64,000 nucleotides of DNA. Source: Desulfofundulus salinus (GTDB lineage Bacteria; Bacillota; Desulfotomaculia; Desulfotomaculales; Desulfovirgulaceae). The DNA is taken from NCBI RefSeq assembly GCF_003627965.1, contig NZ_RBWE01000001.1, forward strand, positions 2,647,637 to 2,711,636, in the 5' to 3' direction. A program made the position numbers and the translations under genes. The notes beneath the pieces are model-generated. The model did no database searches, was not told the DNA's origin, and saw nothing but the letters and a program-made list of their open reading frames with translations. This document shows positions 44,148 through 51,446 of this stretch, piece after piece (the stretch's first letter is position 1; each line of letters opens with the position of its first letter).

Positions 44148-44432
44148 TTACTTCTTATCTGGTGCAGGCAAAATCTTCTCCACGTCGGTGTGCGGGCGCG
44201 GAATGACGTGTACGGAGACTACTTCTCCAACCCGCTTGGCTGCAGCCGCACCGGCATCAGTGGCAGCCTTGACTGCGCCCACGTCGCCCCGGACCATGAC
44301 CGTAACCAGACCGGACCCGATCTTTTCGTAACCGATTAATGCTACGTTTGCCGCCTTTACCATGGCGTCCGCCGCTTCGATGGCCGGGACCAGTCCCCGC
44401 GTCTCCACCATGCCCAACGCTTCTCCAGTCAT
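44148..44432 (-). CDS. pduA: Microcompartment shell protein PduA/PduJ (hexamer)
   Basis: Major hexameric facet protein, about 94 residues. [32 protein letters not shown] is the standard BMC opening, followed by [31 protein letters not shown] and ending [17 protein letters not shown] strong AAGGAGG stands upstream; the start could be ATG 44432 or one of two TTG codons at 44435 and 44438. Transport of the diol through its central pore is the known role of PduA. It cannot be told apart from PduJ. First shell gene after the dehydrogenase copy 2, behind a long hairpin. Confidence 0.93.
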   Translation of the reverse strand: MTGEALGMVETRGLVPAIEAADAMVKAANVALIGYEKIGSGLVTVMVRGDVGAVKAATDAGAAAAKRVGEVVSVHVIPRPHTDVEKILPAPDKK

Positions 44433-44485
44433 CAACAATTCAACCTCCTTAAATATTTATTGGGTTGTTTGATTTATGGTAAACC

Positions 44486-44534
44486 CCCTTCCCGGAGGTT
44501 TCCAGAGCTGGCGGGAAATTCCTGCCGGGAAGGG
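44486..44534. promoter_or_regulatory. Hairpin between dehydrogenase copy 2 and pduA
   Basis: Arms CCCTTCCCGG and CCGGGAAGGG (10 bp, perfect) enclose 29 bases that pair further. On the minus strand it is followed by GGTTTACC, not a T run, so it is at most a partial terminator in the operon direction; six T follow on the plus strand. It might instead be an RNA-processing or stabilising structure that raises shell mRNA. Confidence 0.5.
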
Positions 44535-44548
44535 TTTTTTACCCATCG

Positions 44549-45670
44549 TTATTCAACAGTGATACCTTGCCGGCGCAGGTAAGCCTGGCCAATGGCATCA
44601 GCAGCCAGGATGGCATCATAAACCATGTCCGGCGTGACCGGGAAGGGCATATTGTGAATCATCATCCCCGGTTCACACACTTTGCTGGCCACTCTCCGGA
44701 TTTTCTCCGGTGAAGGTTCTTTCACCCCCAGCTGTGCGAGCGTAATGGGAAGACCCACGCGGATACAGAAATCAAGCACTTCCTCCATCTCTTCCCTCGG
44801 GTGATCCTCCAGCACCAGGTGGGCCAGGGTCCCAAATGACACCTTTTCTCCGTGGTACGCGTGGTGTGTCTCTTCCAGCACCGTCAGGCCATCGTGAATG
44901 GCATGAGCAGCGGCCAGACCGGAGCTCTCAAAACCAATCCCCGAAAGTAAAGTATTGGCTTCAACTATTTTTTCCACCGCCGGAGTCACTACCCCGCGCT
45001 CGACAGCCAGCCTGGCCTGCTCCCCATACTCGATTAGAATTTCATAGCACAGCCGTGCCAGCCGCAGGGCAGCAGTGGTGGTCCGGCCGCCAGGTATATT
45101 CCGGGCAGATGCCTGTGCACAGGAGGCTGCTTCAAACCAGGTTGCCAGCGCATCACCCATCCCCGCTACCAGGAAACGTACCGGTGCCCTGGCAATAATT
45201 GAAGTATCTACCAGCACAAGGTTGGGGTTTTGCGGTAGTATGAAATAGCGGTCGAAAACTCCCTCTTCGGTATAAATTACAGATAAAGCGCTGCATGGAG
45301 CATCGGTAGCTGCAATGGTTGGCACAATTACAACCGGCACCTTCATCAGAGCGGCAACGGCTTTACCGGCATCGATAGCCTTGCCGCCACCCACCGCCAT
45401 CACCACGTCACATCCTGCAGAAACAGCCGCCGCTTTCAACCGGTCAATCTCGGAATCGCAACACTCGCCACGGAACGTCTCAAATACGCAAGCAACACCC
45501 TTTTCCCCGCAACTTTTTTCAATGCTTTCCCTGGTCTGGGCCAAAGCAGTTTTGCCGCCGGTCACAAAGACCTTTTTGCCCAGCCTGCTCACATGCTCAC
45601 CGATTTCCGCCAGTGCACCCGCTCCCTGGACATACCTGCTGGGAGCGATCATTACCTTAACCTGGCTCAC
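44549..45670 (-). CDS. Glycerol-dehydrogenase-family iron-type alcohol dehydrogenase, copy 2
   Basis: Close paralogue of the gene at 27934-29037, 373 residues. NAD-binding VVMAVGGGKAIDAGKA; metal-site Asp in AGMGDALATWFEA and histidines in AAHAIHDGL and AYHGEKVSFG. The start is GTG at 45670, with AGGAGGG seven bases upstream; the open frame reaches 45742 but that extension has no family character. First gene of the BMC operon, directly after the promoter at 45811-45839. Likely alcohol/aldehyde interconversion with NAD(H) recycling for PduP, or glycerol oxidation. G+C is like that of the other pdu genes, unlike copy 1. Confidence 0.87.
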   Translation of the reverse strand: MSQVKVMIAPSRYVQGAGALAEIGEHVSRLGKKVFVTGGKTALAQTRESIEKSCGEKGVACVFETFRGECCDSEIDRLKAAAVSAGCDVVMAVGGGKAIDAGKAVAALMKVPVVIVPTIAATDAPCSALSVIYTEEGVFDRYFILPQNPNLVLVDTSIIARAPVRFLVAGMGDALATWFEAASCAQASARNIPGGRTTTAALRLARLCYEILIEYGEQARLAVERGVVTPAVEKIVEANTLLSGIGFESSGLAAAHAIHDGLTVLEETHHAYHGEKVSFGTLAHLVLEDHPREEMEEVLDFCIRVGLPITLAQLGVKEPSPEKIRRVASKVCEPGMMIHNMPFPVTPDMVYDAILAADAIGQAYLRRQGITVE

Positions 45671-45807
45671 AAGCAACCCTCCTGTGTTACATTTGCGAAT
45701 ATTTGTTATGTAAAAACACTTCCAAGCATCATAAATTATCATCAGCTTTCAGTCTAAATATTCGAGGCCTCCCCCCACCCGGCCTGTGGACAATCATGAC
45801 TGCACCT

Positions 45808-45839
45808 AGCACTATATTGTGCTCGCACAGCGATTACAA
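45808..45839 (-). promoter_or_regulatory. Promoter and operator-like dyad of the microcompartment operon
   Basis: Minus strand: TTGTAA (45839-45834), 17-base spacer, TATAGT (45816-45811). A dyad AGCAC-N6-GTGCT (45808-45823) straddles the -10 box. The -35 begins within the T run of the yabQ terminator. Transcript leader is about 135 bases; no B12 box was seen in it. Confidence 0.6.
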
Positions 45840-45869
45840 AAAAATATCGTTCACCCTGGAAGGTGAACG
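45838..45869 (-). terminator. Terminator of the yabP-yabQ unit
   Basis: Stem CGTTCACC/GGTGAACG with a 6-base loop; ATATTTTTTTG follows on the minus strand. It isolates sporulation genes from the island. Confidence 0.85.
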
Positions 45870-45936
45870 ATCTGGACAAAACCGTTTTTTTGTATTTTTT
45901 TGAAAAAAGTCTATATCTCAATGATCTTTCTTTATC

Positions 45937-46494
45937 TTAATGTTTACCGCGCGGGTGCCACCGGCTGCTAAACCGCTGCCACCTGGCGCGCAGGCCGCTT
46001 GAAAAACGGTGAACGGGAGGGCCAAAGAAACCCTTACCTGCCCGCCCGATTCCCCTGCCCGCCAGGCTTAACCCGCGCCCCACCTGGACCACGGGCCAGA
46101 CGATCAGGAAAAAAAGGACGCGGAAGGGGAAAGTAAATATACGCCAGAGGGCCAGCGCTCCTGCGACCATTATCTGGATCGTACGGTATAAGAAAAATAT
46201 AGTCCGGTAAATCAAACGACGGGCTGAAAGGCTAAAAAAGATCAGGTATATCCCTGCCCCCAGGGCCAGTCCCAGCAAAACATAAAAGCGCACTTCACCG
46301 TTATTGCCCACCAGTAAGAGGGCAAACACCAGCACCAGCAGGAACATCCAGAAAAGCAAATCACCGACAAAAGTACCGGTCTTCCGGAGGCGGAGCATTT
46401 CCCGCAAAACCCGGTAAAGATCGTAGGCAAAGCCGGACATTAAACCGATCAACAGGGTTAAAAGGAAGGCGTTTAATTGTTCCGCCAGAGTCAT
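45937..46494 (-). CDS. yabQ: Spore cortex protein YabQ
   Basis: Membrane protein needed for spore cortex formation in Bacillus. About 185 residues with hydrophobic segments near 6-24, 45-63 and 70-90, then a segment near 105-130 and a basic C-terminal tail (Arg/Lys-rich, ending HPRGKH). Family stretch SGFAYDLYRVLREMLRLRK is clear. Start: ATG 46494 with AGGTGG upstream is preferred to GTG 46506. Placed after yabP, as in all known operons, but not followed by divIC: the microcompartment island comes between. Confidence 0.9.
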   Translation of the reverse strand: MTLAEQLNAFLLTLLIGLMSGFAYDLYRVLREMLRLRKTGTFVGDLLFWMFLLVLVFALLLVGNNGEVRFYVLLGLALGAGIYLIFFSLSARRLIYRTIFFLYRTIQIMVAGALALWRIFTFPFRVLFFLIVWPVVQVGRGLSLAGRGIGRAGKGFFGPPVHRFSSGLRARWQRFSSRWHPRGKH

Positions 46495-46545
46495 GGGAAT
46501 CACCACCTTGGCCAGTAAAAAAAGCGCTGCCCGCGCTTATGTTCC

Positions 46546-46818
46546 TTACTTTAACAGCCGTTTCAACACGTTTTTTCCTTTGACCCGCCCCCTGCCTTTG
46601 TCTTCCTGGAATAAGAAGCTGGCGAAGAACCCCTCGGCGGTCAAGTTGCCTTTTTGAAGGTCCAGCTGGGTGATATGCAAACCTTCGCCCTTCAAGGTCA
46701 AAAACCCCATGGTGGTGTCCAGGGTGATCTCGTTATCGTCAAAGCTCTCCACGTGCCGCACGCCTTCAACCAGCAGGTACTTGCGGTCGGTCAAAATTAC
46801 TTTATGCTTACCTTCCAT
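46546..46818 (-). CDS. yabP: Sporulation protein YabP
   Basis: A 90-residue soluble protein of the YabP/YqfC family, required for spore cortex assembly. KHKVILTDRKYLLVEGVRHVESFDDNEITLDT and GFLTLKGEGLHITQLDLQKGNLTAEG are the family pattern. The ATG at 46818 is preferred because GGGGTGAGG lies immediately upstream; the frame is open to 46848. Followed by yabQ after about 50 bases. Separated from the SpoIID-like gene by a terminator. Confidence 0.92.
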   Translation of the reverse strand: MEGKHKVILTDRKYLLVEGVRHVESFDDNEITLDTTMGFLTLKGEGLHITQLDLQKGNLTAEGFFASFLFQEDKGRGRVKGKNVLKRLLK

Positions 46819-46875
46819 GTACCTCACCCCCGGACTGCTCACTTTCATATCTATGCACCCCGGCGGGTTTTATGC

Positions 46876-46901
46876 AAAAAAAAAGGTGGCGAGCACCACC
46901 T
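46876..46901 (-). terminator. Terminator of the SpoIID-like gene
   Basis: Stem AGGTGG/CCACCT with a 6-base loop, followed on the minus strand by a run of eight or nine T. Confidence 0.9.
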
Positions 46902-46903
46902 GC

Positions 46904-47851
46904 TTACTGCCATAACTTTCTAATTTCAATGTCCTTGAAGTAAAAGCGGACGATATCCTCCGGAGAACGTCCCTGCTGGGCCATTAACCTGGCCCCCCAC
47001 TGACACATGCCCACACCGTGTCCGTATCCTTTCCCGGTCAGGACCAGGGCATTGTCCTCTACCCGGGCACTGGTAAGGAGCATGGAGCGTACCCACTCGC
47101 TCCCCAGGGCCAGACGGAGTGCCGGGCCACTCACGGTTGCCTTTCCAATCTGCAACTGCTCGGCCCGGCCTGAGGGGCCGCGGCGCACTATGCGCACCGA
47201 TGTAATTGGCCCCGGATCCTGTCCGGCAATCTTGATTACTGCCGCCCGGACCTGTTCCAGGGGAATGCGCCTCTCCCAGTGCCTGTTTTCTGGTGTGGTA
47301 ATGGATAGACAGTTATCCCGCGCGCCTGCTCGCACATAGGGCGTGGGAGTTTTGGTGTAGGCCAACCCCTCGGCCGCAGAGGCGGTCACACCACCGTCGC
47401 AGGCGTTGAACCAGGCCTTGATATAGTCCCCCCTGTACATGGCCACCTCCCCCCGGGTGCGGGCCACGGCCTGCCGTACGTTATCGTTAATGCGGGAGGG
47501 ATCGTAGGCCTGAAACTCCTGGACACTGGTAGAGGCATCGGTGCCGTGGAGTTTCTTTACCCGTCCGGCCTTGATGTTTTCCATGGTAAAGGTGCGGGCC
47601 AAAATGGCCTGGGCTGCCAGGGCATTGACCGGCCAGGTCGGTTCCATTTCCGCCGCCACTACGCCGGCCACATAGTCTTCCAGTTTTATGTTTTTCCTTT
47701 CACCGGTTTCGTTCACATAGAGGCTGATGGTAGGCTCCCGGCCGGGAGCAGGGGGTGCCGGTTTGCGGGGTGCCGCCCTGGTGCAACCGGCAATTAAAAG
47801 ACCGATCAAGGTGGTGACAATAACTGCGCGGGTGAACACAGGCTTCAACAT
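46904..47851 (-). CDS. SpoIID/LytB-domain lipoprotein
   Basis: A 315-residue exported protein. Signal peptide with lipobox LIAGC at residues 18-22, so it is probably a membrane lipoprotein. The SpoIID domain covers about 55-310: LEDYVAGVVAAEMEPTWPVNALAAQAILARTF (catalytic glutamate region), WFNACDGGVTASAAEGL and the end GYGHGVGMCQWGARLMAQQG. SpoIID is a lytic transglycosylase acting on the engulfing septal peptidoglycan. This copy lies within the yabN-yabQ block and is likely a sporulation paralogue rather than the classical spoIID. ATG at 47851, GGAGGGGGAG upstream. Confidence 0.88.
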   Translation of the reverse strand: MLKPVFTRAVIVTTLIGLLIAGCTRAAPRKPAPPAPGREPTISLYVNETGERKNIKLEDYVAGVVAAEMEPTWPVNALAAQAILARTFTMENIKAGRVKKLHGTDASTSVQEFQAYDPSRINDNVRQAVARTRGEVAMYRGDYIKAWFNACDGGVTASAAEGLAYTKTPTPYVRAGARDNCLSITTPENRHWERRIPLEQVRAAVIKIAGQDPGPITSVRIVRRGPSGRAEQLQIGKATVSGPALRLALGSEWVRSMLLTSARVEDNALVLTGKGYGHGVGMCQWGARLMAQQGRSPEDIVRFYFKDIEIRKLWQ

Positions 47852-48157
47852 CTTTTCTCCCCCTCCGTAGCGAAAAAGGCATTGCTGGCATTTGCCCTTT
47901 ATTTTTTGCCCGGAGGGGTAAAATTATGCCCACGCCGGCAGTACCTGTCACACCTCCTTACTTTTTAAATTCCGTACGGCCGGCCGGTACGGTAACACGA
48001 AAACTCTTGCCTGTTGATGGCGGGGTACCGTCGTTGTTACGCGTTTAAAAAATGGCTCTTTAAAAGCAGCCTCACGCATTCCTGGACCAGGCGTCCTCGC
48101 CTTTTGTGGAATACCCGCACCACCAACCATCTCCCCTTTTGCCGGCCCCTTAAACCG
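47852..48157. other. Intergenic stretch, no gene supported
   Basis: Contains only short spurious frames. Near 47990-48110 a family-like but unassigned minus-strand frame exists that could be the degraded 3' part of the rqcP relic described next. No T-run terminator is clear. Confidence 0.35.
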
Positions 48158-48328
48158 TCAAGGCCCCCTCACCCCCATGCCCATTCGCCATCGCCACCCC
48201 CGGTTGGGCCCCCGGCACAAAACCTCAAAACCCGGGTACAGCGCCCTCCCCCCCGAACACACACACTTTCCGGCAATAGACTCCCCTCTAACTTTTCCAT
48301 GGATTCCGATATGTCTGTTCAAACACAT
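48158..48328 (-). pseudogene. Possible relic of S4-domain RNA-binding gene rqcP (yabO)
   Basis: An ATG at 48328 has GGAGGTGG five bases upstream and opens a 56-codon frame. Its N-terminus (MCLNRHIGIHGKVRGESIA, GKCVCSGGRA) resembles in spacing the S4 domain of YabO/RqcP (M-x-L-D-K-x-L-x-x-S-x-x-x-K-R-R-x-x-A), but the usual arginine/lysine residues are replaced and the frame runs into G-rich sequence and a TGA. Position between mazG/hup and yabP is where rqcP lies in Firmicutes. It may be decayed, frameshifted, or a chance frame. Confidence 0.3.
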
Positions 48329-48465
48329 GCGGACCACCTCCGATGCTATTTATTGTTAATGTTACCATAAATACACATCGGAAGTCGATGGCGATTTCAG
48401 GCTAAAAAGGAATAAAATAGGGCCTGTCCCTTCATTTAGCTCGTGCATCCGCCATCTTTTGCGTA

Positions 48466-48497
48466 GAAAATAAATAGAGGCCCAGTTTTCAGGCCTC
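48466..48497 (-). terminator. Terminator of hup
   Basis: Stem GAGGCC/GGCCTC with a 9-base loop followed on the minus strand by TATTTATTTTC; 15 bases after the hup stop. Confidence 0.75.
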
Positions 48498-48512
48498 TTT
48501 CTGCTTTTACTT

Positions 48513-48794
48513 TTATGTAGCAGCTGAAACTGCATCCCGCAGGGCTTTACCGGCTTTGAATACGGGGACACGGGCAGCTGCAATCTCGATTTCTTCCCCT
48601 GTTTGTGGATTGCGGCCCTTGCGGGCGGCCCGTTCACGAATTTCGAAGGTACCAAAACCTACCAGCTGAACCTTATCCCCCCGGGCCAGAGCTTCCTCAA
48701 TGGCGGCCAGCACGGCACTCACAGCCTTTTCGGCATCCTTTTTAGTCAGCTCTGTTTTCTCTGCTACCTGGGAAATGAGCTCTGCTTTGTTCAT
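48513..48794 (-). CDS. hup: HU-family DNA-binding protein
   Basis: A 93-residue nucleoid protein. [28 protein letters not shown] is the standard HU N-terminus; [26 protein letters not shown] is the DNA-bending arm with the conserved proline, and [11 protein letters not shown] the C-terminus. ATG at 48794 with GGGGGG upstream. Located after mazG, as in several Clostridia. Own terminator. Confidence 0.96.
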   Translation of the reverse strand: MNKAELISQVAEKTELTKKDAEKAVSAVLAAIEEALARGDKVQLVGFGTFEIRERAARKGRNPQTGEEIEIAAARVPVFKAGKALRDAVSAAT

Positions 48795-48833
48795 AAATAC
48801 CCCCCTCAGAAGGTTTAGACATAGTCTGACTTA

Positions 48834-50360
48834 TTATTCGCTAAATCTCCCGGGTTTCCTCCCGGCATGAAAATTATTCCGCTTTTTTTCTATCTGTTCC
48901 ACCTTCTTTGCCTCCTCCCACCAGGCGTCGAGCTGGTCCAGGGTAAAGCTGGTCAGGTCCCGGCCGCATTGTCGCGCCCGTTCCTCTATATGCTGGAAGC
49001 GGCGTCGAAAACGGTTGATGGCACCGTAAAGGGCCACCTCGGCTTCCACACCCAGCAGGCGGGAGAGGTTAACCACCGCAAAAAGCAGATCTCCCAGTTC
49101 CCTTTCCAGCTCCGCCCTCCGACCCTCGGAAAGGGCCTGCCTTACTTCCTGCAACTCCTCGAAAACCTTGTCCAGGGCACCCCGGTAATCGGGCCAGTCA
49201 AAACCAGCCCTGGCCGCGCGGGCTTGAACGGAGCTGGCCTGTAACAGAGCCGGCAGGGAGCGGGGAACCTCCTTTAAAAGCGAGGCTGGCCTTTCCTTAC
49301 CTTCCTCTTGCGCTTTAATCTGGTCCCAGTTGGCAAGGACTTCCGCGCTATTCCGCACCGAAACATCTCCAAAGACATGGGGATGCCGGCGTAGCATTTT
49401 AGCGGTAATTCCCCTTACCACATCGTTTATGTCGAAAAAATCCTTTTCCCTGGCCAGCTGGCTGTGAAAAACTATTTGTAACAATAAGTCTCCCAATTCC
49501 TCACAAAGTTTATACATGTCTTCCTGGTCAATAGCTTCCAGCACTTCGTAGGCCTCTTCCAGCAAGAAGGGACGCAGGCTGCGGTGAGTCTGTTCCCGGT
49601 CCCAGGGACAGCCCTGCCCGCCCCGCAAGGTGGCCATCACCTCAACCAGGGAGTCCAGTGGATAATGGCATTTCCCGGCTACCCCGGGGCAGGGGGGAAG
49701 GTACAGGCTGGTGAGGTGATCAAACCAGTCCAACCGGTCCAGCTCATACAGGGGGTGTTCCTCAATCCGCTCAAGATCAGGAACCCCTGCAGCCCGGATC
49801 ACCGTCACCGGGTGGGCGGCGGGATAGTACTCCATAAGGGTTAATTTTACGTCCGAAGCCACCAGGCGGCTGTAGACCTGGAAGATGATGTTGGCTACCC
49901 CCGGTACCGGTTCCTGCCGGTCAAGGCGCAAACCATCCACCAGGTGTAAACCATTGCCCGGATCCAGCCCCAGGGCGCTGCAAATCACATCCACAAAACT
50001 CATGGCCGGAAGCACGTCCACCTTCAAGCCCCGCCGGGACCCTTCTTGCAAAACAATGCCCACGGCCTCTTCCGCCATCAGGGGATGGCCGGGTACGGCA
50101 AAAACCAGCGGCTCCCCGGACGCTTCGCCGAGCAGGGTTTCGGCCATGCGCCGGTAGACGTCCTGAAAATCCCGGCCGGTTTCGTAGAGGTAATCAAAGG
50201 TTTCAAAGGAGATGCCTTTTTCTTTAAGCCAGGGAACTACCGGATGCCGCTCGGTGCGCAAAAATAAACGCTTCGCCTTGCACAACACCTCCCATACGGA
50301 CAGGGGCAGGTGACCGGGATTACCCGGCCCCAATCCAACCACGGTAATTTGTGCACCCAT
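48834..50360 (-). CDS. mazG: Tetrapyrrole-methylase/MazG fusion (YabN)
   Basis: A 508-residue protein. N-terminal domain (about 1-235) is a SAM-dependent tetrapyrrole-methylase fold (ITVVGLGPGNPGHLPLSVWEVL; FAVPGHPLMAEEAVGIV). C-terminal part (about 255-490) holds two MazG units with the metal-binding EExxE patterns (RPFLLEEAYEVLEAI followed by CEELGDLLLQIVFHSQ; later RELGDLLFAVVNLSRLLG). MazG hydrolyses NTPs to NMP and PPi, cleaning the pool. The ATG at 50360 is chosen because homologues begin there; the longer frame to 50708 lacks similarity. Ribosome site is weak. Downstream of spoVT as in Bacillus. Confidence 0.93.
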   Translation of the reverse strand: MGAQITVVGLGPGNPGHLPLSVWEVLCKAKRLFLRTERHPVVPWLKEKGISFETFDYLYETGRDFQDVYRRMAETLLGEASGEPLVFAVPGHPLMAEEAVGIVLQEGSRRGLKVDVLPAMSFVDVICSALGLDPGNGLHLVDGLRLDRQEPVPGVANIIFQVYSRLVASDVKLTLMEYYPAAHPVTVIRAAGVPDLERIEEHPLYELDRLDWFDHLTSLYLPPCPGVAGKCHYPLDSLVEVMATLRGGQGCPWDREQTHRSLRPFLLEEAYEVLEAIDQEDMYKLCEELGDLLLQIVFHSQLAREKDFFDINDVVRGITAKMLRRHPHVFGDVSVRNSAEVLANWDQIKAQEEGKERPASLLKEVPRSLPALLQASSVQARAARAGFDWPDYRGALDKVFEELQEVRQALSEGRRAELERELGDLLFAVVNLSRLLGVEAEVALYGAINRFRRRFQHIEERARQCGRDLTSFTLDQLDAWWEEAKKVEQIEKKRNNFHAGRKPGRFSE

Positions 50361-50496
50361 AATAAAACCCGCTGAAACGGGCCTTTCACCCCCAATGTTT
50401 ATATCGTCGGCACGGCAAAAATAATTATACATCAAGACGTTAATTAGATCCAATTGAATGCTGAAAAAGAAATGTGTCGAGCGATAAGTACCCAAC

Positions 50497-50518
50497 AAAA
50501 AAGTGGCCGGCAGGCCAC
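50497..50518 (-). terminator. Terminator of spoVT
   Basis: Stem GTGGCC/GGCCAC with a 4-base loop, followed on the minus strand by six T, right after the spoVT stop at 50522. Confidence 0.85.
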
Positions 50519-50521
50519 CTT

Positions 50522-51082
50522 TTACTGTTCCATTTGTTTTGCCAGGAAGCCGGCTGCCGTTTCGGCCAGCTTCAACTCCAGTTCGCCCATTTTTACATCC
50601 GGCTCCTTGGAGGCCAGGATCACCGCTCCAATGGGATCGCCTTCGGCAATGATGGGGGCAATAACTTCCGCCGAATACTTGCATTCCCCTTCTTCCGCAG
50701 TCAGGCATTCCTTGCAGTAGGGGTCTTCCCCGGGATTGTTGATAATCACTGCCTTGCGTTCTTCCATCACCTTTTCCACGGCTGCACCAATGGGTTTATT
50801 CAGGTATTCCTTCTTGGGTGCTCCGGCAACGGCAATAATAGTATCCCGGTCGGCAATGCAGGCAATGTGCCCCAGGGCTTCATGCAGCGAATCGGCATAT
50901 TCTTTGGCAAAGTCCCCCAACTCGCCAATGGGCGAGTATTTCTTTAAGATTACCTCACCTTCCCTGTCTACAAAGATTTCCAGAGGGTCCCCTTCACGGA
51001 TGCGAAGCGTCCTTCTGATTTCCTTGGGAATTACCACTCTTCCTAGATCATCAATGCGGCGAACAATACCCGTTGCTTTCAT
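50522..51082 (-). CDS. spoVT: Stage V sporulation protein T
   Basis: Forespore transcription regulator, 186 residues. N-terminal AbrB-type swapped-hairpin DNA-binding domain (1-52): MKATGIVRRIDDLGRVVIPKEIRRTLRIREGDPLEIF. C-terminal GAF-like domain (60-180) includes IVIAGAP-type and CKECLTAEEGECKYSAEVIAPIIAEGDPIGAVIL with three cysteines. The ATG at 51082 has GGAAGGG upstream. Its sigma-G-like promoter at 51136-51166 agrees with the known control of spoVT. First gene of the block that continues with mazG. Confidence 0.95.
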   Translation of the reverse strand: MKATGIVRRIDDLGRVVIPKEIRRTLRIREGDPLEIFVDREGEVILKKYSPIGELGDFAKEYADSLHEALGHIACIADRDTIIAVAGAPKKEYLNKPIGAAVEKVMEERKAVIINNPGEDPYCKECLTAEEGECKYSAEVIAPIIAEGDPIGAVILASKEPDVKMGELELKLAETAAGFLAKQMEQ

Positions 51083-51135
51083 GGTCACCCTTCCCTCCCT
51101 TTGTTGCAATCTGGCGCGATTCAACTTTCCAGTGA

Positions 51136-51166
51136 TAGTATATAACAGGAGGGAGAGACTTATTCA
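51136..51166 (-). promoter_or_regulatory. Candidate sigma-G promoter of spoVT
   Basis: Minus strand: TGAATA (51166-51161), 18-base spacer, TATACTA (51142-51136), close to the sigma-G consensus (TGMATA, CATAMTA). Spacing to the ATG is about 50 bases. Confidence 0.6.
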
Positions 51167-51189
51167 TTTTTTTCCAATGTAAAACAAAT

Positions 51190-51260
51190 ATTTTTCATTT
51201 TTGTGGACAAAGGCTTTTTTTTCCGTTTTTACTGGACAAATCTCTTTCCTTGTCCACTGG
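51190..51260. repeat. Three TGGACAA/TTGTCCA motifs upstream of spoVT
   Basis: TGGACAA occurs at about 51204-51210 and 51233-51239, and TTGTCCA at 51250-51256; the last two form a 7-bp inverted repeat with a 10-base loop. They lie 60-120 bases upstream of the promoter, and just after the end of the small membrane protein gene. Regulatory or terminator role uncertain. Confidence 0.4.
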
Positions 51261-51281
51261 CGGCGGGAGTACGCCATATTA

Positions 51282-51422
51282 TTAAAAAAATAATAGAATG
51301 ACGATCAGGATTATCGCCGCCAGGGAAAGGGCCAGGTAATCCTCCAGCCTTTCCGTAACAAACACGGAAAAAAATTCTTCCTCATCCTCCGGGGAACGTT
51401 CGTTTTTATCCGGATAAAGCAA
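51282..51422 (-). CDS. Small membrane protein, 46 residues
   Basis: A short unrecognised protein. TTG at 51422 has GGAG five bases upstream. The N-terminal half is acidic (NERSPEDEEEFFSVF) and the C-terminal half is one hydrophobic segment (LALSLAAIILIVILLFF) reaching the stop, so it is a tail-anchored-like or bitopic peptide. It lies 25 bases after the transporter gene at 51447-52568 and in the same direction, so may be its accessory subunit or an unrelated short membrane protein. No homologue recognised. Confidence 0.55.
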   Translation of the reverse strand: MLYPDKNERSPEDEEEFFSVFVTERLEDYLALSLAAIILIVILLFF

Positions 51423-51446
51423 CAGCTCTCCACCCCTTTTTATTTT

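Noticed and set aside
45671..45742. Longer start of dehydrogenase copy 2
   Set aside because: GTG at 45670 has an AGGAGGG site and aligns with copy 1; the extension has no counterpart.
48014..48370. Plus-strand 118-codon frame in the rqcP region
   Set aside because: Proline-rich translation of C-rich sequence with no ribosome site or neighbours in that direction; reads like a by-product of composition.
50361..50708. N-terminal 116-residue extension of MazG
   Set aside because: It lies over the spoVT gene end and its terminator, shows no family features, and the tetrapyrrole-methylase domain begins exactly at the ATG at 50360.
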